NCBI RefSeq assembly: GCF_029626105.1
Contig: NZ_JARUBH010000009.1
Location: forward strand, 5,580,001 to 5,644,000
DNA length: 64,000 nucleotides
DNA from: Solwaraspora sp. WMMD792
Lineage (GTDB): Bacteria > Actinomycetota > Actinomycetes > Mycobacteriales > Micromonosporaceae
Direction: 5' to 3'
This document shows positions 27,001 through 34,562 of the stretch, one piece after another. Within the stretch, counting starts at the first letter, position 1, and every line of letters begins with the position of its first letter. The notes under the pieces were generated by a model. It was given only the letters and a program-made list of their open reading frames with translations, had not been told where the DNA came from and did not search any database. The position numbers and the translations under genes are program-made.

Positions 27001-27838
27001 GTACCGCGTCCAACACCGGTGCCGGCTGTGCGCGATCCGACTCGTCCGCGACGTCGAACCGGCGACCGGCCTGCAGGTGCAACCGGTCCAGGGCCGCCTC
27101 GAACCCGGTGGCGTCGAGCCGCCCCGACTCGACCATCGCGGCCAGCTTGTCGCGTTCCTGCTCGAACCAGAGCCTGGCCCGGTCGCCGGGGTGCTTCTCC
27201 GGGCGGGCACGCAGCCCGACGAACACCTCGGCCAGCGGCAGCTGCACCCTGGTCTTGCGCACCACACCGACGTTCGGCAGATAGCGGTGCTGATCGGCCA
27301 GCCAGCGCAGGTAGGCGATCAGGTCATCCTCGCCGGCCACCCCGGCCCCCGCGTGGGTGGCCAGCTGCGTTGCCGCCCGCGCCGTATCCGCGGCGTCCGT
27401 CCGCCCCAACACCACCTGCAGTACGGGCTCTCCCCGCACCTCGACTGACAGCTCGTCCAGCAACGTCGTGAACACCGGCCGCAGCAGCACGATCCGGTCG
27501 AGTCGATCGTCCTCCGATGCCTGCGGTCCCAACGAGTCGACTGCCCGACGCGCCAACCCGGCTGCAGAGGCTGCCGTCCCCGGGACCAGGACCTTCGCCA
27601 GCTCCTCGGCACCCTCGTGTTTCCAGAAGCCCGCGTTGACATCGAAGTCCGCCAGACGGCGGCCGTGACGTTTCTCGACGGTCGCAAATGCCCGTGCCAA
27701 CGCCCGTGCCAGGGCCTTCTGCTCCGGGTCGCCGAAGATCCGCGCCCGCACGCCCTGCGTTGCGGAACCAGCCAGCCGCTTGGCCGCTGACGCGATGATC
27801 GACTCTGCCACCGGCACCAGCATCGACACAGGATCCAC
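24032..27838 (-). CDS. NACHT NTPase with C-terminal HEAT-like repeats (NLR-like candidate defence protein)
   Basis: 1268 residues from GTG 27838. Residues 1-~270 form a helical N-terminal region of the type preceding actinobacterial NACHT domains. Residues ~280-480 are the NACHT P-loop module: Walker A GDPGSGKT (289-296), Walker B LVLLDGLDE (374-382) and a sensor-type VVTSR (~411-415). The winged-helix motif GFPHLTFEEYYAGRAL is at 628-643. Residues ~838-1183 contain about ten ~35-residue HEAT-like units (LSPVVVEALVEFVVDD...VRALAVGG). NACHT proteins are signal-responsive STAND ATPases, and several bacterial ones abort phage infection. No separate effector domain is obvious; the N-terminal helices may act as effector or adaptor. 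It is a single gene flanked by decayed genes. Confidence 0.9.
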   Translation of the reverse strand: MDPVSMLVPVAESIIASAAKRLAGSATQGVRARIFGDPEQKALARALARAFATVEKRHGRRLADFDVNAGFWKHEGAEELAKVLVPGTAASAAGLARRAVDSLGPQASEDDRLDRIVLLRPVFTTLLDELSVEVRGEPVLQVVLGRTDAADTARAATQLATHAGAGVAGEDDLIAYLRWLADQHRYLPNVGVVRKTRVQLPLAEVFVGLRARPEKHPGDRARLWFEQERDKLAAMVESGRLDATGFEAALDRLHLQAGRRFDVADESDRAQPAPVLDAVRNHAQSLVLGDPGSGKTTLLKHLALTHALALASGKPVQGKPARFPIYLRIGDYARQGYPEQGIGEFLPGYLNRLECRTPGLADLLRRELDAGRCLVLLDGLDEIASAELRRGVVEAVTRFVTAHSRQGNRFVVTSRIAGYQAAPLPEPFVAVRLQDMDQETIDRFLEVYCREVERAETPDKSDPAIVQAGQQEAAAIREALATNHGVRRLAANPLLLTALVLVHRASGRLPHRRVEAYVEVCNALGRTWRTAQGVAAADLPDERMLTRWLTELGFWMHEHRPEGAASQVELLTVLGPLWAAHHGVEWDPTVVEAADPLSTNAGVGVIEFVEEADRHTGLLIERAPGRYGFPHLTFEEYYAGRALAFRGTAEQRIAAIRSRLHDPRYDEPILLALGLIGTDYTEQIETVVAEAIWPATAAPSRYEDLLGRDFLFMLRVLADDTPLQTATIDAVLHCAIAEWLTPETSRCRFRSYREVLFERLRSLAGTKAGDRFRAILDQQAAALAETEPTAFTGLAAVAVALGPLTPHIDTALTTLVVGAGVDQLNRARAVAVLAAGGSLAPAVSGFAVDIAVDSLVRMEALEALAASVAGESLSPSLVEVLVEFVQDDCSDLWVRLAALRVLTVVGSLPMPVVEVALKFLLDTELEPTVAVEALAAGSPLSPVVVEALVGVVLDADVELWVRSRAALVVAAGGVLRPSAVERLVEFVVDDNAKLPVRGSALTALAASGPFLPSGVEVLMGFVLDAEVDLWVRRQTACVLVAGGPLPPVVAEALVGFVLNAGVGLLDRVAAVRALTVGGPLSPVVVEALVEFVVDDGVDLAVRVLAVRALAVGGFLSPVVVEVAMRLALDGEVDAAVRVETVRALAVGGSLPPVAAEVAVGIAVDDGIIWWVRKHAVEALRRASPTEAIIARLVSLFTVKNQSFGADVGRTLVAIARQHPASTEAIAVALAAVCSHSTGDGHDGEGLPGVDEAHSALRSLVSESVLAMS
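24290..25327 (-). repeat. ~105-bp repeats encoding HEAT-like units
   Basis: About ten diverged units inside the NACHT gene encode ~35-residue helix pairs with the consensus L(S/P)PVVVEALVxFVxDDxVDLxVR and RAxxVLAVGG. Their internal similarity on the DNA level suggests unit duplication or gene conversion, a common way for recognition domains to diversify. Confidence 0.75.
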
Positions 27839-27841
27839 GAC

Positions 27842-27885
27842 CGGCGAGTATAGATATCACTGTCCACTGTTGTCTTCGTGAGGAT
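27842..27885 (-). promoter_or_regulatory. Likely leaderless promoter of the NACHT gene
   Basis: Reading the minus strand, TATACT lies eight bases before the GTG start, and AAGACA lies 18 bases further upstream as a weak -35. There is no Shine-Dalgarno sequence between the -10 and the GTG. This spacing predicts a leaderless mRNA starting at or next to the GTG, which is common in actinomycetes. Confidence 0.5.
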
Positions 27886-27970
27886 TTTTCGGATTCGCTA
27901 CCTGCGTCTGAACGACCGTCGACGCCGAATTTTGGTGGCGGGTCGGCGCCGGGGTCGGCAGGATCGGGCC

Positions 27971-28717
27971 ATGACCACCGAACCAGACCGACAGGCGGTC
28001 GGCTCACTGCGGGCCGTGGCGATCGACGCGCCGGACATCGACCGCCTGGCCACCTTCTACGAACAGCTCGCCGGCTGGCGACGCCGGCCCACCGGCGACG
28101 ATGACGACGACTGGATCACCCTTGTCACCGACGACGGCTGGCAGATCGGGCTGCAACAGGCGGTTGACCACGTACCGCCGCACTGGCCCGGCCAGGACCG
28201 GCCGCAGCAGGCCCACCTCGACTTCCAGGTGTCAGACATCGACGCAGCGGCCGAACGCGCCCAGCAGCTCGGTGCCAGCCTGCTGCAACGAAACGAACGG
28301 TGGCACACCCTCGCCGACCCGGCCGGCCACCCGTTCTGCCTGTGTCTGAAAGCTGACGAGCCGCGCACCACCCTGGCGGGCGTCATGCTCGACTGCCCCG
28401 ACGCCAAGGCACTGAGCCACTTCTACGCGGAGCTACTCGGCAAACCGGTGACCTATGAGGGGGACGGCATCGCCATGATCGGCGAACAGGGTGCGCAGCC
28501 CGTCCTGTTTCAGCAGGTGGAGCAGTACGCCGCGCCCCGCTGGCCGGATCCTGCGTACCCGCAGCAGATCCACCTCGACGTGCAGGTCCAGGACGTCGAC
28601 ACGGCCGAACGGGCTGCCCTCGCCATCGGCGCCACCCGACTCGACGGCGCAGGCCCCGGCTGGCGCGTCTACGCCGACCCCGCCGGCCACCCATTCTGCC
28701 TCGTCTGGGCGGCCTGA
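27971..28717 (+). CDS. Two-domain VOC (glyoxalase/bleomycin-resistance fold) protein
   Basis: 248 residues from ATG 27971. Two tandem VOC modules: residues ~12-120 (RAVAIDAPDIDRLATFYEQLAGWRR ... QAHLDFQVSDIDAAAERAQQLGA ... LADPAGHPFCLC) and ~130-248 (AGVMLDCPDAKALSHFYAELLGKPV ... IHLDVQVQDVDTAERAALAIGA ... ADPAGHPFCLVW). The repeated HLDxQVxDxD and DPAGHPFCL motifs are diagnostic. Many such proteins bind or modify small molecules without a known substrate. Divergent from the NACHT gene. Confidence 0.9.
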   Translation: MTTEPDRQAVGSLRAVAIDAPDIDRLATFYEQLAGWRRRPTGDDDDDWITLVTDDGWQIGLQQAVDHVPPHWPGQDRPQQAHLDFQVSDIDAAAERAQQLGASLLQRNERWHTLADPAGHPFCLCLKADEPRTTLAGVMLDCPDAKALSHFYAELLGKPVTYEGDGIAMIGEQGAQPVLFQQVEQYAAPRWPDPAYPQQIHLDVQVQDVDTAERAALAIGATRLDGAGPGWRVYADPAGHPFCLVWAA

Positions 28718-28796
28718 CCAGCCGTGATCCGACGGTGGGCACAGCGCCGGTAATCACGCGAAGGAGCCTCTCCTCCGGCCAGACCTGGTCAGGCGA

Positions 28797-30278
28797 TCAG
28801 CGGAGCGCTGGCCGAGGCGCGAGGACCTGCACCGGGATCAACTCTCTACCGGAAGCGCCATTACCGAGCTGCCCAAACTCGTTCCAGCCCCAGGCTGCCA
28901 CCGTGTAGTCCGGCTGTAGCGCCAGGTTGTGTTGGTAGCTGGCGGAGACAGCTCTGATCAAGGACAAGTACTTGGTGCAAGGCGCGACCTGCCCCACCGC
29001 ACACACCCGCACCGGAGTCAGGCGATTGGTGCTGGTGCCATCACCGAGTTGGCCGACCTCGTTGTAGCCCCAGGCCACGACACCACCGCTACTGAGTTGC
29101 GCGATGCCGTGGCTATCGCCGCCCGCGATGTGCCGGATCCCGTACAGGAACCGGGTGCAGGGCGCGACCTGCCCCGCCGCGCACACCCGTACGGGAGTGA
29201 GCCGACGCTCCCTGGTGCCGTCACCAAGCTGACCTGAATAATTGTCACCCCAGGTCACGGCGCTACCGTCGCCCAGCAGAGCCATGCTGTTAGACCCTTC
29301 AGCCGCCAATGCCTTCACCGCGTACAGGAACCGGGTGCAGGGCGCGACCTGCCCCACCGCACACACCGGCACCGGCGTCAGGCGATTGACGGTGGTCCCG
29401 TCACCAAGCTGACCAAAATAGTTGGCACCCCAGGCGATAGCCTGCGCGTTGTCCACCGCCGCCAAAGAGTGGGAAAGGACGGCATCGATGGATCTGACTC
29501 CGGTTAGGAACCGGGTGCAGGGCGCGACCTGCCCGACCGCGCACACCCGCACCGGAGTGACGCGGTCGACGGTAGTGCCGTCACCCAGCTGACCAGAGCT
29601 GTTGTAGCCCCAGGCAACCACAGTGCCGTCGGTCAGCTGAGCAAGGCTGTGTGCACCACCTGCGGACAGGGTCCGGACCCCACTCAGCAATCCGTCACAG
29701 GGTGGGCCCCACACCTGCACCGCGCACACCCGCACCGGACTGTATCCGTCTCCATTGGAGCGGTCACCCAGCTGACCGTAGGCGTTGTAGCCCCAGGCAA
29801 CGACCGTACGGTCCCGCAGCAGAGCAAGATTGTGAAACGTGCCCGCGGCGATGGCGATCACGCCGGTGAGGAATTCGGTGCAGGGTGACCGCTGCCCGAC
29901 GGCGCAGACCGGCGTCGGGGTGAGGCTCGGACGTGTCGAGCCATTGCCGAGCTGGCCCCAACTGTTCAGAGCCCCCCAAGCGACGACGGTGCCATCCGAA
30001 CGCAGGGCGATACTGTGCAGGGTGCCAGCAGCGACAGCGGTCACGGAACCCAGCTCGGCCGGAACCTGTCGAGTCCCTGCGTCGCCGGCAGACACGGAAG
30101 CGGTCGCATTCTCGGCCTGTCCACTGTTCGCGTAACCGGCGGAGGCGTCACCGATCACCAAGCCCATGGCCGCAGCCAGCACCACCGCCACAGCACCGAC
30201 CACCGACCACCGTCGACGACCAGTCATCACAGAAAATGAAACGTCTGACAGTCCTTGAGGGGAGTGGCAACTCATCAT
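28797..30278 (-). CDS. Secreted seven-bladed RCC1-type beta-propeller protein
   Basis: 493 residues from ATG 30278 (AGGCAGGAA just upstream; the next codon is also ATG). A signal peptide at about 17-45 (WSVVGAVAVVLAAAMGLVIGDASA) is followed by seven RCC1 repeats, each with the core WGxNxxGQLGxG. That number closes a propeller like eukaryotic RCC1. Six repeats also carry a paired-Cys insert of the form VCAVGQVAPCT, probably a disulfide loop on each blade. Exported RCC1 repeats usually mediate protein binding. The partner is unknown. Confidence 0.88.
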   Translation of the reverse strand: MMSCHSPQGLSDVSFSVMTGRRRWSVVGAVAVVLAAAMGLVIGDASAGYANSGQAENATASVSAGDAGTRQVPAELGSVTAVAAGTLHSIALRSDGTVVAWGALNSWGQLGNGSTRPSLTPTPVCAVGQRSPCTEFLTGVIAIAAGTFHNLALLRDRTVVAWGYNAYGQLGDRSNGDGYSPVRVCAVQVWGPPCDGLLSGVRTLSAGGAHSLAQLTDGTVVAWGYNSSGQLGDGTTVDRVTPVRVCAVGQVAPCTRFLTGVRSIDAVLSHSLAAVDNAQAIAWGANYFGQLGDGTTVNRLTPVPVCAVGQVAPCTRFLYAVKALAAEGSNSMALLGDGSAVTWGDNYSGQLGDGTRERRLTPVRVCAAGQVAPCTRFLYGIRHIAGGDSHGIAQLSSGGVVAWGYNEVGQLGDGTSTNRLTPVRVCAVGQVAPCTKYLSLIRAVSASYQHNLALQPDYTVAAWGWNEFGQLGNGASGRELIPVQVLAPRPALR

Positions 30279-30335
30279 TTTCCTGCCTGTGATCGTGATC
30301 GACACCTGGTCGCCAATTTCACCTCCCCGCCCCAC

Positions 30336-30591
30336 AGATAAGGCGTCAGGGATTTAGATCAGACCATAAGCCAAAACACCATGGTCAAGAAATAGGTTTC
30401 CCGAACGAGTACTTTACTCACAAGTAGGCGAGAACTGTTTTCACGTCGCCCCCAGCCCGCCGGGCTCGTCTGAGCGGCGTCGGGGTGGTCGGACCAGGAA
30501 AAATGATCACGACAAACTGGCGTACCGCTGTCACCATCAGGCCATGGCCCGGCATCGCCGACGCCAACACCCTTCGATCAGCGAGGAAGCC
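30336..30591. other. Intergenic region, AT-richer than its surroundings
   Basis: About 250 bases between the divergent RCC1 gene and a small membrane-protein gene. It contains several A/T-rich stretches suitable for promoters in both directions but no coding frame, hairpin or repeat that I can support. Confidence 0.4.
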
Positions 30592-30933
30592 ATGGCCGAC
30601 ATGTCCGGCGACCGCAGCGACGCTGCCGGTCCGCGTACCGACGAGGTAGGTCAGCCCCGGCGTGGCCGGCAGCAGGTCACCCTGCCGGCTTGGATCCGTG
30701 ACCCGGAGCCGGTCCGGGTCACCTGGCGGCGGCGGGCGGCACTGGCCGCGCTGCGCCTGCCCGGCGGACGAACAGTCCGCCGGGCCTGGTGGCGCTGGCA
30801 GCGGCGGCAACGGCTACACCGCCGGTTTCCGATTCTGACAGCGTTGATCGCAGTGCCGCTGGCCTTCGTCGCGATCATGGCGCTGGTGTCGCTGGTCTAC
30901 TGGCTGTGGGCCCGGATCTGGGTCATCCCGTAG
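30592..30933 (+). CDS. Small basic membrane protein, unknown
   Basis: 113 residues from ATG 30592 with GAGGAAG upstream. Residues 1-~80 are hydrophilic and strongly Arg-rich (RRAWWRWQRRQRLHRR just before the membrane). Residues ~83-108 form one membrane helix (ILTALIAVPLAFVAIMALVSLVYWLW). The positive-inside rule puts the N-terminus in the cytoplasm. No family recognised. Convergent with the excalibur gene, 15 bases apart. Confidence 0.65.
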   Translation: MADMSGDRSDAAGPRTDEVGQPRRGRQQVTLPAWIRDPEPVRVTWRRRAALAALRLPGGRTVRRAWWRWQRRQRLHRRFPILTALIAVPLAFVAIMALVSLVYWLWARIWVIP

Positions 30934-30948
30934 GCCGACCGGCCGGCA

Positions 30949-31704
30949 CTACTCGCAGGCGACGCCGTCGCCGTCGCGGTCCAGGTCGTAGACGTCGGGT
31001 CCGACGACCTTCACCGGCCCGCTGACGTACGCCGGACCGTTGCCGCTGCCGCCGGCACAGTCGACATCGCTGGCGAACGGCACGCAGGCGCCGGTGTAGC
31101 TGGGGTGGCACTGCTGGGTGACCTTGGTGCCGACCAGCACCACCTTGGTGACCGGCTGCTTCGTCACCTTCTCACTGATCAGCTCCTTGGCGGTCTGCAC
31201 CCCGTCGGTGTACGTCACCCGGTAGGTCAGCGTCTTCACGCCGGTGACACCCGCGGTCTTCACCTTCGTCTTGCCCTTGGCGAGATTGGGGTCGTCGACC
31301 CGCTTCTCCTTGAAGGGGATCTCGCGCGTCTCGGTCACCGTCTTCGTCTCCACCTTCGGCTGCGCAACGCTCGGAGCGGCGGCCGTCGGGGACGAGGACG
31401 GGCTCGGGGTCGGGGTCGGGGAGGCGGTCGGGCTGGCCGAGGCTGAGCCGCGTGACACGGCGGAGGTGGGCGGTGCCGACCGGTCGCCGTCGGCACCGCT
31501 TCCGCTGAGCGCGGTGAGTTTGTCACCGGTGGCCTGCGGCTCCGAGGAGACCAGACTGGCCAGGAACGAACTACCGCCGCAGAGCAGGACGAAGACCGCC
31601 AGACCAATACCGAGGTAGGCGGCTGCTTTCTGGCCGGGGCCGAGCCGCCCGGCACCGGCGGCGGGCAACGGACGCTGGTTGATGTCGCGCGCTGGATAGG
31701 TCAC
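30949..31704 (-). CDS. Membrane-anchored G5 and excalibur domain protein
   Basis: 251 residues from GTG 31704. One membrane helix at ~30-52 (LGIGLAVFVLLCGGSSFLASLV), a Ser/Thr/Pro linker, a G5 domain at ~115-190 (VETKTVTETREIPFKEKRVDDPNLAKG...RVTYTDG), two Cys, then a C-terminal excalibur calcium-binding motif DLDRDGDGVACE. G5 domains bind cell-wall N-acetylglucosamine polymers, and excalibur resembles the EF-hand loop. So this is a surface protein facing the wall, possibly Ca-stabilised. Confidence 0.88.
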   Translation of the reverse strand: MTYPARDINQRPLPAAGAGRLGPGQKAAAYLGIGLAVFVLLCGGSSFLASLVSSEPQATGDKLTALSGSGADGDRSAPPTSAVSRGSASASPTASPTPTPSPSSSPTAAAPSVAQPKVETKTVTETREIPFKEKRVDDPNLAKGKTKVKTAGVTGVKTLTYRVTYTDGVQTAKELISEKVTKQPVTKVVLVGTKVTQQCHPSYTGACVPFASDVDCAGGSGNGPAYVSGPVKVVGPDVYDLDRDGDGVACE

Positions 31705-31897
31705 CGGCGAAGTGTGCCGGTCGGCATCGATGGCTTACAGCAGTCGAAGAGGGACAGTTTCCTGCGACCAGGGCAATCGGGGATGTCCGATCATCCTCTC
31801 TCGGCGGCCGTCCCGCTCAGTCCAGCTCGGACCCAACGGCGGCGGCGAATGTCCAAAGCGGCAAGGTACCCGTTGGACAATCAGCCATCCTTCATGT

Positions 31898-32545
31898 TCA
31901 GGCCGGGACGGGCAGCGCGCCGAGGGCACGGCCGGCCTCCCGGGCGGCCTGTAGCGCTCCGGCGTGCAACTGCGCGGCCTCGTCGGTGAAGGCGTCCAGC
32001 GCGGGGTTGACCCCGACAAGGGTGAACTCACGTTCGACCACGGTGAGCTCGGCACCCCAGCAGTCGGCGATGACCCGCCGCAGGTACGGCGTGGAGTGGT
32101 CCCAGCCCTCCCGTGGGGTGCCCGGTCCGTACGCGCCGCCACGGACCGTGGCGAGCACGACCGGCTTTCCGGCGAGGAACGGGACCCCGGTCGCCCGTGG
32201 ATCGGCCAGGACCACATCGAGGTACGTCTTGAAGTGCTGGGAGACGCCGTAGTTGTAGAGCGGTACGGCGAACAGGATCGCGTCGGCGGCGATCAGTTGG
32301 TCCACGAGTGTCGCGGCGAGGGCGACGGCGTCGCGCTGCTCGGCGGGCTGCTCCTCAGCCGGTGTCATGCCGGCGGTCACTGCGGCCGCCCAGACGGTCG
32401 AGGGCAGAGCGTTGACGCCGATGTGGCGGGTCACCACCGGGTCGCCGGGGTGGGCGGCGCGCCACTCCTGCTCGACGATGTCGGCGATCTCGCGGCTTGC
32501 GGAACCGTGCGTACGGATGCTGGCGTCCAGCCGGAACAGGGTCAC
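31898..32545 (-). CDS. FMN-dependent NADH-azoreductase-like flavodoxin-fold oxidoreductase
   Basis: 215 residues from GTG 32545 (GGAG five bases upstream). Flavodoxin-like fold with LFRLDASIRTHGSASREIADIVEQEW (FMN phosphate loop), FAVPLYNYGVSQHFKTYLDVV, and ATVRGGAYGPG near the flavin. AzoR-type enzymes reduce quinones and azo compounds with NADH through FMN. It is divergent from a MarR gene across twin palindromes, so it is very likely the MarR target and an inducible quinone- or electrophile-detoxifying enzyme. Confidence 0.88.
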   Translation of the reverse strand: MTLFRLDASIRTHGSASREIADIVEQEWRAAHPGDPVVTRHIGVNALPSTVWAAAVTAGMTPAEEQPAEQRDAVALAATLVDQLIAADAILFAVPLYNYGVSQHFKTYLDVVLADPRATGVPFLAGKPVVLATVRGGAYGPGTPREGWDHSTPYLRRVIADCWGAELTVVEREFTLVGVNPALDAFTDEAAQLHAGALQAAREAGRALGALPVPA

Positions 32546-32567
32546 CACTACTCCAGATGCTCGTAGG

Positions 32568-32579
32568 TTCAAGCTTGAA
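32568..32579 (+). promoter_or_regulatory. MarR operator 1
   Basis: TTCAAGCTTGAA, a perfect 12-base palindrome 23 bases before the azoreductase start; the same core occurs again 34 bases away (operator 2). It is placed to block azoreductase transcription. Confidence 0.75.
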
Positions 32580-32598
32580 GCCCAACGGTAGCCGACAT

Positions 32599-32616
32599 TG
32601 GTTCAAGCTTGAACCA
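32599..32616 (+). promoter_or_regulatory. MarR operator 2
   Basis: TGGTTCAAGCTTGAACCA, a perfect 18-base palindrome containing the operator-1 core. It lies in the shared promoter region, 53 bases before the marR GTG, and would allow autoregulation. Confidence 0.78.
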
Positions 32617-32668
32617 GTTGAGACATCAGTCACTTCAACGATGAAGCCGCAGACGTACGCTTGGCCTC

Positions 32669-33130
32669 GTGCCGGACGAACCCCGATGGCTGACCGACCG
32701 CGAGCGCGAGGCGTGGTTGGCCCTGGCCAAGCTCATGTTCAACCTGCCCAGCGCGCTCGACGCCCAACTGCTGCGGGACAACAACCTCACGCTGTTCGAC
32801 TACTTCGTGCTCAGCGTCCTGTCCATGACACCCGGCCGCACCCTGCGCCTGAGCGACCTGGCCGGTCAGCTCTCCAGCTCACTGTCCCGGCTGTCGAACG
32901 TCGTCAAGCGCCTGGAACGACGCGGTCTGCTGCGGCGCGAGCCCGACGCCGACAACCCCCGCTACACCAACGCCGTCCTCACCGACGCCGGCTGGGAGCT
33001 GGTCGTCGCCGCCGCCCCCGGGCACGTCGCCGCCGTCCGCCGGTACGTCATCGACGGCCTCACCGACCACCAGATCGACGTACTCCGCGAGATCGCCTGC
33101 CACGTCACCCGCAACCTCGCCGTGGACTAG
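32669..33130 (+). CDS. MarR-family regulator
   Basis: 153 residues from GTG 32669. Winged helix at ~50-110 (LRLSDLAGQLSSSLSRLSNVVKRLERRGLLRREPDADNPRYTNAVLTDAGW), including the wing Asp-Asn-Arg pattern typical of MarR. No Cys residues are seen, so ligand rather than thiol sensing is more likely. It is divergent from the azoreductase with two palindromes between. Its TAG overlaps the stop of the convergent methyltransferase at CTAG (33127-33130). Confidence 0.9.
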   Translation: MPDEPRWLTDREREAWLALAKLMFNLPSALDAQLLRDNNLTLFDYFVLSVLSMTPGRTLRLSDLAGQLSSSLSRLSNVVKRLERRGLLRREPDADNPRYTNAVLTDAGWELVVAAAPGHVAAVRRYVIDGLTDHQIDVLREIACHVTRNLAVD

Positions 33131-33576
33131 TCCCGGTCGACGAAACGGAACAGCGTCTCGTCGAGGCGCAGACGCAACGCCGCAGGCACCCCGGCGAAGC
33201 GGTGCACGCCGACCCCGTACCCCTCAGATTTTTCGGAAAGCCAGACCTGGACGAAGCCGGCGACGGCGAACCACTCCAGGATGCGCGGCACCAGGTCCGG
33301 CTCCCGGCGGTGCCGCGTCCAGATCACCGTGCCGCCGGCAGCGGTCAGCTGCGGCGCGGCCGCGACCACCCGGGCGACATCGACGTCGGCGATGTTGCCG
33401 AACACCCCGCAGAGCAGGACCAGATCGGCGGGCACGGCACCCGCGTAGTGGGCGGATCGGGCCGCGTCCAACGTCTCCCGGATCCGGGCCTGCACCACCG
33501 CCAACCGCCGGGACAGCGCGGAGTCCGGATCCGCGTACGCCTCGTGCCAGGCACTCCAGTCAGGGTCGCCGCCCAT
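33127..33576 (-). pseudogene. Class I SAM methyltransferase with the SAM-binding segment deleted
   Basis: 149 codons from ATG 33576. It opens GGDPDWSAWHEAYADPDSAL then SRRLAVVQARIRETLDAA and then jumps (near 33455) to SAHYAGAVPADLVLLCGVFGNI...GGTVIWTRHRREPD. In relatives as I know them, ~60-75 residues intervene here, including the glycine-rich SAM-binding motif I (CAGQGRD-like) and the acidic ELDP motif. The frame is intact, so this is an in-frame deletion rather than random decay, but cofactor binding should be lost. The protein might survive as a non-catalytic domain. Confidence 0.65.
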
Positions 33577-33728
33577 GTCGCCAGGATACGTCCCGGTCAA
33601 TCCCCCACTCTGGAGCATCGCCATACAGGCTGCGCTACCACGACGGAGCAGCAGGCAGGATTGGCCCACCCCATCCCGTCCCACATGATCGAGAGGCACC
33701 TATCGACGCTCGACAAAAACGGAGCACT

Positions 33729-34463
33729 ATGAAAGTCCTACGCAGACTGGCCGCATTGGCCATGACCCTGACCTTGGCCGCTACCGGGCTGCTGGTCGAG
33801 ACGACAGCCGCCCAGGCGATCATCGGCGGCAGCAACGCCGGCTACCTGAGGGGGCAGGTCCAGATCTGGGTCAACAGCAACTTCAGCTGCTCCGGCAGCC
33901 TCGTGCACGTACGGTGGGTACTCACCAGCAGCCACTGCGTCCCCCTCAATACACCGACTTTCAACATCGGGATCTATCTCGGCGATCGCAGGTTCGGAGA
34001 AGGGCACCGCAGCACGGTCAACTCCTGGCAGCGCCGTGGCGACGGCTACGACCTCATGCTCATCGAGCTTGCTCAGCCAGCAAGGGCGGACCAGATCATC
34101 AAGCTCGGGTACGGGTCGGCACCTGTCAATCAGGAGGTGTCGATCAGCGGCTGGGGGCAAACGAACAACGTCGGTACCGGCCCGCCTCAGGTTTCACCCG
34201 TCCTGAAGATCTGCGGCGTACGGGTCTCTGCGGAACACCAGTCCCACCACACCTACCATCTGGTCTACAAGGGCAGCGGATACCCCAGCTACGGTGACTC
34301 GGGAGCCGGGTTGATCTACCGAAACCGGGTGGTCGGCGTCTACTCGAACAGCAACCACAACCGGGACTACCAGTGGATGGGGGTCGCGTTCATGACGATC
34401 GCCCATCTCCACTGGATCCACACGTCAAGCAGAAACGAGGTAGTCCCACACGTATACGACTGA
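33729..34463 (+). CDS. Secreted trypsin-like (S1) serine protease
   Basis: 244 residues from ATG 33729 (GGAG upstream). The signal peptide runs to about residue 30, and the mature protein would begin near IIGGSNAG, as in trypsins. The triad is complete: His in LTSSHC (instead of the usual TAAHC), Asp in GYDLMLIEL, Ser in YPSYGDSGAGL. Cys pairs fit the conserved disulfides. There is little or no propeptide between the signal peptide and IIGG, so it may be active on export. Monocistronic. Confidence 0.9.
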   Translation: MKVLRRLAALAMTLTLAATGLLVETTAAQAIIGGSNAGYLRGQVQIWVNSNFSCSGSLVHVRWVLTSSHCVPLNTPTFNIGIYLGDRRFGEGHRSTVNSWQRRGDGYDLMLIELAQPARADQIIKLGYGSAPVNQEVSISGWGQTNNVGTGPPQVSPVLKICGVRVSAEHQSHHTYHLVYKGSGYPSYGDSGAGLIYRNRVVGVYSNSNHNRDYQWMGVAFMTIAHLHWIHTSSRNEVVPHVYD

Positions 34464-34513
34464 CCGATATCCCTGAGCCTGCGGGGTGACCCAGCTCCCC
34501 TGCCGGGGCGTGT

Positions 34514-34547
34514 GCGGCCCTTGACCGGTGAGCCGGTCGAGGGCCGC
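34514..34547. terminator. Strong hairpin between protease gene and tRNA
   Basis: GCGGCCCTTGACCGG (34514-34528) pairs with CCGGTCGAGGGCCGC (34533-34547) around TGAG: 15 base pairs with one wobble. It serves the 3' ends of the plus-strand protease gene and the minus-strand tRNA. Confidence 0.75.
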
Positions 34548-34562
34548 TGTGTGTTGGTGGAG

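Noticed and set aside
31850-31879. TGTCCAA ... TTGGACA inverted repeat between excalibur and azoreductase genes
   Set aside because: Only 7-base arms with a 16-base loop; position does not match either promoter, so no function is assigned.
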